A stretch of DNA of 9,433 bases, taken from NCBI GenBank assembly GCA_021816665.1, contig JAKAXI010000055.1, positions 1 through 9,433 of the forward strand. The letters run 5' to 3'. The translations under genes and the position numbers were made by a program. Positions 6,662 through 9,433 of this stretch are shown here, in pieces. This DNA comes from Bacillota bacterium. GTDB taxonomy: Bacteria > Bacillota > Bacilli > Alicyclobacillales > Alicyclobacillaceae. Positions within the stretch are counted from its first letter, which is position 1. The number at the start of each line of letters is the position of its first letter. Under the pieces are notes generated by a model that saw nothing but the letters and a program-made list of their open reading frames with translations, ran no database searches and was not told the DNA's origin.

Positions 6662-6999
6662 AGACTTCACCGCCCTGTATAGAATCCAGAATTAAGAAGC
6701 CACTATTTCTGTCGTGTCGCATCCCCCTTTTGTCTGTGCATGCAAAAGAACGCGTGACAGAACGACAGGCGCTGCCAGAATTCAGAGAACAGGAAACTAG
6801 ACCGCGCGTCGTCGCATTTCTTCGCGATGACGACGGTTGTTGTCCATTGGGATTACTTTGCCCTGCATCTGTTGTCGGTGTGATTCGGGTAGACAGAGGA
6901 CTGCGGCGGAAATAACCAGAGTTAAAGGTGGCGGGGAATGTTCGCGAGACGTCAATTCTCCAGATAGGTCGAACCACAGTGTGCCTGGAAGACACGAAG
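6662..6999. other. Non-coding stretch between riboswitch terminator hairpin and opuAA remnant
   Basis: About 340 bases with no recognisable gene on either strand. It contains an imperfect inverted repeat (CGTCGTCGC at 6807-6815 against GCGATGACGACG at 6824-6835) and a 16-codon minus-strand frame over it (6797-6847) that lacks a good ribosome binding site. For a riboswitch leader this gap is unusually long, so it may include the scar of an insertion or an extra lost gene. Confidence 0.4.
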
Positions 7000-7023
7000 G
7001 CCCTACGGAATGATCCGGAGGGC
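7000..7023 (-). terminator. Probable riboswitch expression-platform hairpin
   Basis: GCCCT-A-CGGA / loop ATGA / TCCG-G-AGGGC: nine paired bases with one mismatch and a four-base loop, located about 60 bases downstream of the c-di-AMP aptamer on the same (minus) strand. The sequence after it is only modestly U-rich (CUUCGUGUCUUCC), so it is a weak or decayed intrinsic terminator. A second hairpin (CCAGGACA/TGTCTTGG, 7041-7060) lies between it and the aptamer and may be the competing element. Confidence 0.5.
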
Positions 7024-7080
7024 TCCACAAACGTATGCGGACCAAGACAGACCTGTCCTGGCTAGATAACCCTCGACCTA

Positions 7081-7192
7081 CGCTGGCGAAGTGAGCTGAC
7101 GGGCGCGGGTCGTCGAGTGACCCTTCTTCTCACGAAGATTAGCCCCAAAAGATTGGTTCCTCCGCTTTCTTGTCTACCAAGAAATTTAGCGC
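7081..7192 (-). ncRNA. c-di-AMP riboswitch aptamer (ydaO/yuaA class)
   Basis: The minus strand carries the class signatures in order: 5' P1 arm GGCGCU (near 7192), a stem UUUCUUG/CAAGAAA with a GUAGA loop, GCGGAGGAACCAA, UUGGGGCUAAUC, a small stem UCUUC-GUGA-GAAGA, a stem GGGUC/GACCC, then the most conserved segment GCGCCCGUCAGCUCACUUCG and the closing CCAGCGUAGG. Recalled consensus is GGGGUGAAUC and CCGUCAGCUAACCUCG, so several near-invariant bases have changed (GGGGCUAAUC; CAGCUCACUUCG). In Firmicutes these switches turn off potassium and osmolyte uptake genes when c-di-AMP is high. Here the downstream gene in the same direction is the opuAA remnant, which fits a betaine transporter operon controlled by c-di-AMP before its loss. 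Confidence 0.88.
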
Positions 7193-7200
7193 CTGCAATA

Positions 7201-7209
7201 ACTATACCA
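7201..7209 (-). promoter_or_regulatory. Extended -10 promoter of the riboswitch transcript
   Basis: Minus strand TGGTATAGT gives a TGn extended -10 element with TATAGT at 7201-7206. The expected start, near 7194, falls right at the first base of the riboswitch P1 stem. No good -35 hexamer is visible, as is common for extended -10 promoters. Confidence 0.45.
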
Positions 7210-7256
7210 AACTATGCGGTCGCGCGCACACTCATGCTTGGTTGTTTGTCCTGAAT

Positions 7257-7285
7257 TTGGCGACCATCGGGTTGCCGAGTACAAT
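7257..7285 (+). promoter_or_regulatory. Candidate promoter for yitT
   Basis: TTGGCG (7257-7262), 17-base spacer, TACAAT (7280-7285), giving a start near 7292 and an 85-nt leader. It diverges from the riboswitch promoter about 75 bases away. Moderate match only. Confidence 0.4.
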
Positions 7286-7377
7286 GGCTCTATCCGCGTC
7301 GTGTTCGGACAACTGTCTGTGGCAGTGGCGAAAGCGAGAAACTGTAACACAAACTACAACATGGAAGGAGGACGCGT

Positions 7378-8271
7378 ATGCCAAATATCCCCACCGGCGT
7401 ATTCAGCCTCTCACGTTGGCTAGACGGGAAGCACCATCCCTACAGTTCGAGCGCCATCCGCATTTTGGCGCTGTTGGTTGGAGACCTTGTCGGCGCAGTG
7501 GCTATCAACAATTTTCTCATCCCGGCGCACATTCTTGCGGGTGGCATCACGGGTATCGCCCAGGTGGTGCAGCATTTCACCCATATCGCAGTTGGCACGT
7601 GGTATTTCATCTTGAACATCCCACTGTTTATCCTCGGTTACCGCTACCTCGGCAGGCGCTTCATCTTCCTCACCGGGGTCGCAATCGTCGGATTTTCCGC
7701 GTTTACGGACTTCGTCCACGTGCCGTTCACGCCGCACGGCAGCCCGCTTCTGATCAGCCTGTACGGAGGTGTGCTCCTCGGCATCTCCTCCGGGATCATC
7801 TTCCGCGTCGGTGGCTCGACAGGCGGTACAGACATTATCAGCTTGGTCGTCAACCGACGCACGGGTAAGAGCATTGGCAGCCTGTCGTTTGCCATGAACA
7901 TTGTCGTGGTGTTGCTGTCGTCCACCGTGTTCGGTATTGAAGCCGGAATGTATACGCTCGTTGCCATGTTTGTGGCAGCGCGCGCAATGAACGCACTGAT
8001 GAACTACCAGCAACGCAAAACGGCGATCATTGTAAGTGCCAAAGCCCAGGAGATCGCGGACCAAATTGGGCAGCGGCTCGGTCGCGGCGCTACGCTCGTG
8101 AACGCGGCTGGCGCATACTCCGGAAACGAGCTCGGTATGCTCATCTGCGCCCTGACACAGCTGGAGATCAGCGAGTTACGGGGGCTCGCCACCGATATCG
8201 ACCCGAACGTCTTCATCACAGTCCTCAACACCACCGAAGTGATTGGCCGCTTCCGCCACCCGACAACGTAG
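7378..8271 (+). CDS. YitT family membrane protein (DUF161/DUF2179)
   Basis: 297 residues in the usual size range of YitT-family proteins of Firmicutes. An N-terminal region with five or six hydrophobic segments (about 27-200) carries family motifs: AINNFLIPAHILAGGITGIAQ, GTWYFILNIPLFILGY, and the conserved ISSGIIFRVGGSTGGTDIIS followed by INR-like VVNRRTGKSIG. The C-terminal cytoplasmic DUF2179 domain (about 215-290) reads RKTAIIVSAKAQEIADQI, GRGATLVNAAGAYSGNE and FITVLNTTEVIGRF. The family has no settled biochemical function; some members are linked to spore formation or transport. The start is well supported: AAGGAGG at 7365-7371, six bases before ATG. No T-run terminator follows (a hairpin GTGCAG/CTGCAC stands at 8293-8310), so the two small genes behind it are probably on the same transcript. 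Confidence 0.92.
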   Translation: MPNIPTGVFSLSRWLDGKHHPYSSSAIRILALLVGDLVGAVAINNFLIPAHILAGGITGIAQVVQHFTHIAVGTWYFILNIPLFILGYRYLGRRFIFLTGVAIVGFSAFTDFVHVPFTPHGSPLLISLYGGVLLGISSGIIFRVGGSTGGTDIISLVVNRRTGKSIGSLSFAMNIVVVLLSSTVFGIEAGMYTLVAMFVAARAMNALMNYQQRKTAIIVSAKAQEIADQIGQRLGRGATLVNAAGAYSGNELGMLICALTQLEISELRGLATDIDPNVFITVLNTTEVIGRFRHPTT

Positions 8272-8406
8272 ACAAAAAAGCCCTCCTGTCCGGTGCAGTC
8301 TCTGCTGCACATAACAAACCAGGGTATGGCCCCGTTTAGAAGACTAGTGAATTGGCTACAACAGAAGGGAGGGTTTCTCTCAATTAGAAGGAGGTTGAAG
8401 AAAGAG

Positions 8407-8628
8407 ATGAGACAGATTCCGTCAACTTTGGTTTTGGCGGCTGTCTGCATCCTGGTCGCAGCATGGCCATCCCTGCAGGGATGGGCGGACGCGACCGCTG
8501 TCCACCACTATCTGATTCATAGCCTTTACATCATCGCAGGCGGACTTGTTGGACTGCAGACGTCATGGTGGGTGCACCAGCCCGCTTCCATGGCTCATGT
8601 GGAAGAAGAGAGCGGGGTGAGTTCATGA
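8407..8628 (+). CDS. Small two-helix membrane protein with HxLxH motif (first of pair)
   Basis: 73 residues, not recognised with certainty. Helix 1 is about residues 7-24 (TLVLAAVCILVAAWPSLQGW) and helix 2 about 33-54 (HHYLIHSLYIIAGGLVGLQT), followed by a short charged tail. His34 and His38 are spaced i, i+4 at the start of helix 2, with AGG just after. An AAGGAGG sits at 8388-8394, 12 bases before the ATG at 8407, slightly long; a TTG at 8395 touches the site and is unlikely, and the open frame extends upstream to 8293 without a better start. Its stop overlaps the start of the next gene (ATGA), so the two are translationally coupled. General resemblance to archaeal-type DUF1404 helices is a guess. 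Confidence 0.7.
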   Translation: MRQIPSTLVLAAVCILVAAWPSLQGWADATAVHHYLIHSLYIIAGGLVGLQTSWWVHQPASMAHVEEESGVSS

Positions 8629-8840
8629 AGCACCGCACACTGAGAGCGACAATTTCTGCTTACTTAGGTGCAGTTCTCATCGCCGCTGGCTTTTACCCAG
8701 GACTCGACACCTGGCTGACTCCAATACCGGTACTGCACGCGCTTTGGCATGTTGCCTTGTTCATCGGCGGAGCTCTGCTGATCTACGGACTCGAAACACT
8801 GCGTATGTACGCTCGCAGATACCGGCGGATGACGATGTAG
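8625..8840 (+). CDS. Small two-helix membrane protein with HxLxH motif (second of pair)
   Basis: 71 residues, unrecognised. Helix 1 is about residues 8-26, followed by FYPGLDTWLTPIP; helix 2 (about 37-58) is VLHALWHVALFIGGALLIYG and the tail RMYARRYRRMTM is strongly basic, placing the C-terminus inside by the positive-inside rule. It parallels the preceding protein: aromatic-P-x-L-x-x-W between helices, then V-x-H-x-L-x-H and a GG in helix 2 (His38 and His42). ATG at 8625 overlaps the upstream TGA by four bases, with GGGGTGA five bases before it. The pair could assemble as halves of one four-helix protein; a histidine pair on one helix face could bind metal or haem, which is inference only. 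Confidence 0.7.
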   Translation: MKHRTLRATISAYLGAVLIAAGFYPGLDTWLTPIPVLHALWHVALFIGGALLIYGLETLRMYARRYRRMTM

Positions 8841-8849
8841 TCGAATCGC

Positions 8850-8884
8850 CAGGGACAGCCTCGGCCGAAACCGGACTGTCCCTG
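8850..8884. terminator. Bidirectional hairpin between convergent genes
   Basis: CAGGGACAG (8850-8858) and CTGTCCCTG (8876-8884) form a perfect 9-bp stem, with an inner CGG/CCG pairing in the loop. It lies 10 bases after the plus-strand stop and 8 bases after the cysteine synthase stop, the expected place for a shared terminator, but there is no T-run on either side. Confidence 0.6.
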
Positions 8885-8891
8885 ACGCTGT

Positions 8892-9433
8892 TTAGCGAGA
8901 AAACAGGTCAGATGAGAGGTAGCGCTCTCCCGTATCCGGGGCCATGCACAAGACGCGCGCGGACGCAGGTAAGTCCTTCGCGATGCGAACCGCGTGAAAC
9001 GCCGAAGCTGCCCCCGACGCCCCCACAAATAGCCCTTCTTCAGCGGCCAGTCGTCGCGCCATCCGCTGTGCGTCGTCGTCTTCAATCAGGCAGATTTCAT
9101 CTACCACACTGCGGTTCAGGATTTTGGGAACAAACCCTGGGCCTGTTCCCGGGATTTTGTGCGGCCCCGGTTTCCCCCCTGACAATACGGGTGATCCCGC
9201 TGGCTCAATCACGTAAACCTTGATCTCCGGAATGTGCTCTTTGAGCACCTCACCGGTTCCTGTCACAGTGCCGCCCGTGCCCGCTGTCAACACCAGCGCG
9301 TCGAGCTTACCAGCGAAGTCGTCGAGAATTTCCAGGGCTGTTGACCCGCGGTGCGCGTCGGGATTCGCCGGGTTTTCGAATTGCATCGGCACAAAACTGT
9401 TTGGCGTCTGATCCGCGATCCGCACCGCTTCGT
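8892..9433 (-). CDS. cysK: Cysteine synthase (O-acetylserine sulfhydrylase), C-terminal part
   Basis: Partial: the frame is open to the right edge, so about 180 C-terminal residues are present and the PLP-lysine region is outside. The enzyme makes cysteine from O-acetylserine and sulfide, using PLP, in the cytosol. Visible landmarks in order: FVPMQFENPANPDAHRGSTA, the phosphate-binding loop TAGTGGTVTGTGEVL, VIEPAGSPVLSGGKPGPHKI and GTGPGFVPKIL, ARRLAAEEGLFVGASGAAS (pyridine-nitrogen serine region, where most relatives have GISSGA), and the ending PDTGERYLSSDLF. Fold-type II beta-family membership is certain; cystathionine beta-synthase-like or CysM-like substrate use cannot be excluded from this half. 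Stop TAA at 8892-8894. It is convergent with the yitT unit. Confidence 0.92.
   Translation of the reverse strand, partial: EAVRIADQTPNSFVPMQFENPANPDAHRGSTALEILDDFAGKLDALVLTAGTGGTVTGTGEVLKEHIPEIKVYVIEPAGSPVLSGGKPGPHKIPGTGPGFVPKILNRSVVDEICLIEDDDAQRMARRLAAEEGLFVGASGAASAFHAVRIAKDLPASARVLCMAPDTGERYLSSDLFSR

Noticed and set aside
6797..6847. 16-codon minus-strand frame beginning MDNNRRHREEM
   Set aside because: No convincing ribosome binding site and it coincides with an imperfect inverted repeat that dictates the Arg-rich sequence; not supported as a gene.
6645..7028. 127-codon minus-strand open frame through the riboswitch leader
   Set aside because: Ser/Arg/Thr-rich translation with no recognisable motif; it overlaps the hairpin at 7000-7023 and the opuAA start in another frame.
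7450..7473. CGCCA...TTGGCG pair inside yitT as another copy of the dyad
   Set aside because: The arms are separated by a longer, different centre and lie in conserved coding sequence, so it is likely chance.
7420..8064. 214-codon minus-strand frame opposite yitT
   Set aside because: It is the complement of a convincing YitT gene and its translation (His/Asp/Arg-rich, no motifs) is typical of an antisense shadow.
8293..8406. 38-residue N-terminal extension of the first small membrane protein
   Set aside because: The upstream starts lack ribosome binding sites and the GTG at 8293 lies in the hairpin after yitT, while AAGGAGG at 8388-8394 points to the ATG at 8407.

Overview
The window looks like chromosome of a moderately high-GC, low-GC-lineage Gram-positive (Bacillota), most likely an Alicyclobacillus-like member of the Bacillales. 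This is inferred from the Bacillus-type gene set and order (ytoI-like, dnaE, ytsJ-like malic enzyme), the AGGAGG-type ribosome binding sites, the sigma-A-type promoters and the best-remembered protein similarities. No taxonomic search was possible.

Left part (1-5503, all minus strand). Reading in the direction of transcription, an operon runs ytoI-like regulator (HTH-DRTGG-CBS-CBS-hotdog) -> dnaE (DNA polymerase III alpha, DnaE type) -> pgpA/yutG-like phosphatidylglycerophosphatase. The junctions overlap or are a few bases long. After a 210-base gap with a strong promoter (TTGACC-17-TATAAT) comes the start of an NADP-type malic enzyme that leaves the window at base 1. The DnaE is short: it keeps the C-terminal-most domain but appears to have lost the OB-fold region.

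Middle part (5504-7377) has no intact gene and is the most interesting stretch. Upstream of ytoI lies an array of 14 copies of a dyad, CGCCANNNTGGCG, spread over about 430 bp and mostly spaced 28-31 bp (about three helical turns) with occasional steps of 22 or 42-44. The sequence between copies is not conserved, which suggests a multi-site protein-binding element and not a tandem duplication. It is followed by a short pair of 25-bp-period direct repeats with a hairpin. Then, on the minus strand, comes the wreck of a glycine betaine ABC transporter operon: the first ~40 codons of the ATPase gene fused through deletions to two out-of-frame pieces of the substrate-binding protein gene. About 400 bases upstream of that wreck is a clear ydaO/yuaA-type (c-di-AMP) riboswitch in the same orientation with its own extended -10 promoter. 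Together these read as a c-di-AMP-controlled osmolyte-uptake operon that has been deleted down to its ends.

Right part (7378-9433). A plus-strand unit holds a YitT-family membrane protein and two overlapping genes for small two-helix membrane proteins that resemble each other and share an HxLxH helix motif. A long hairpin separates them from the convergent, partly included cysteine synthase gene on the minus strand.
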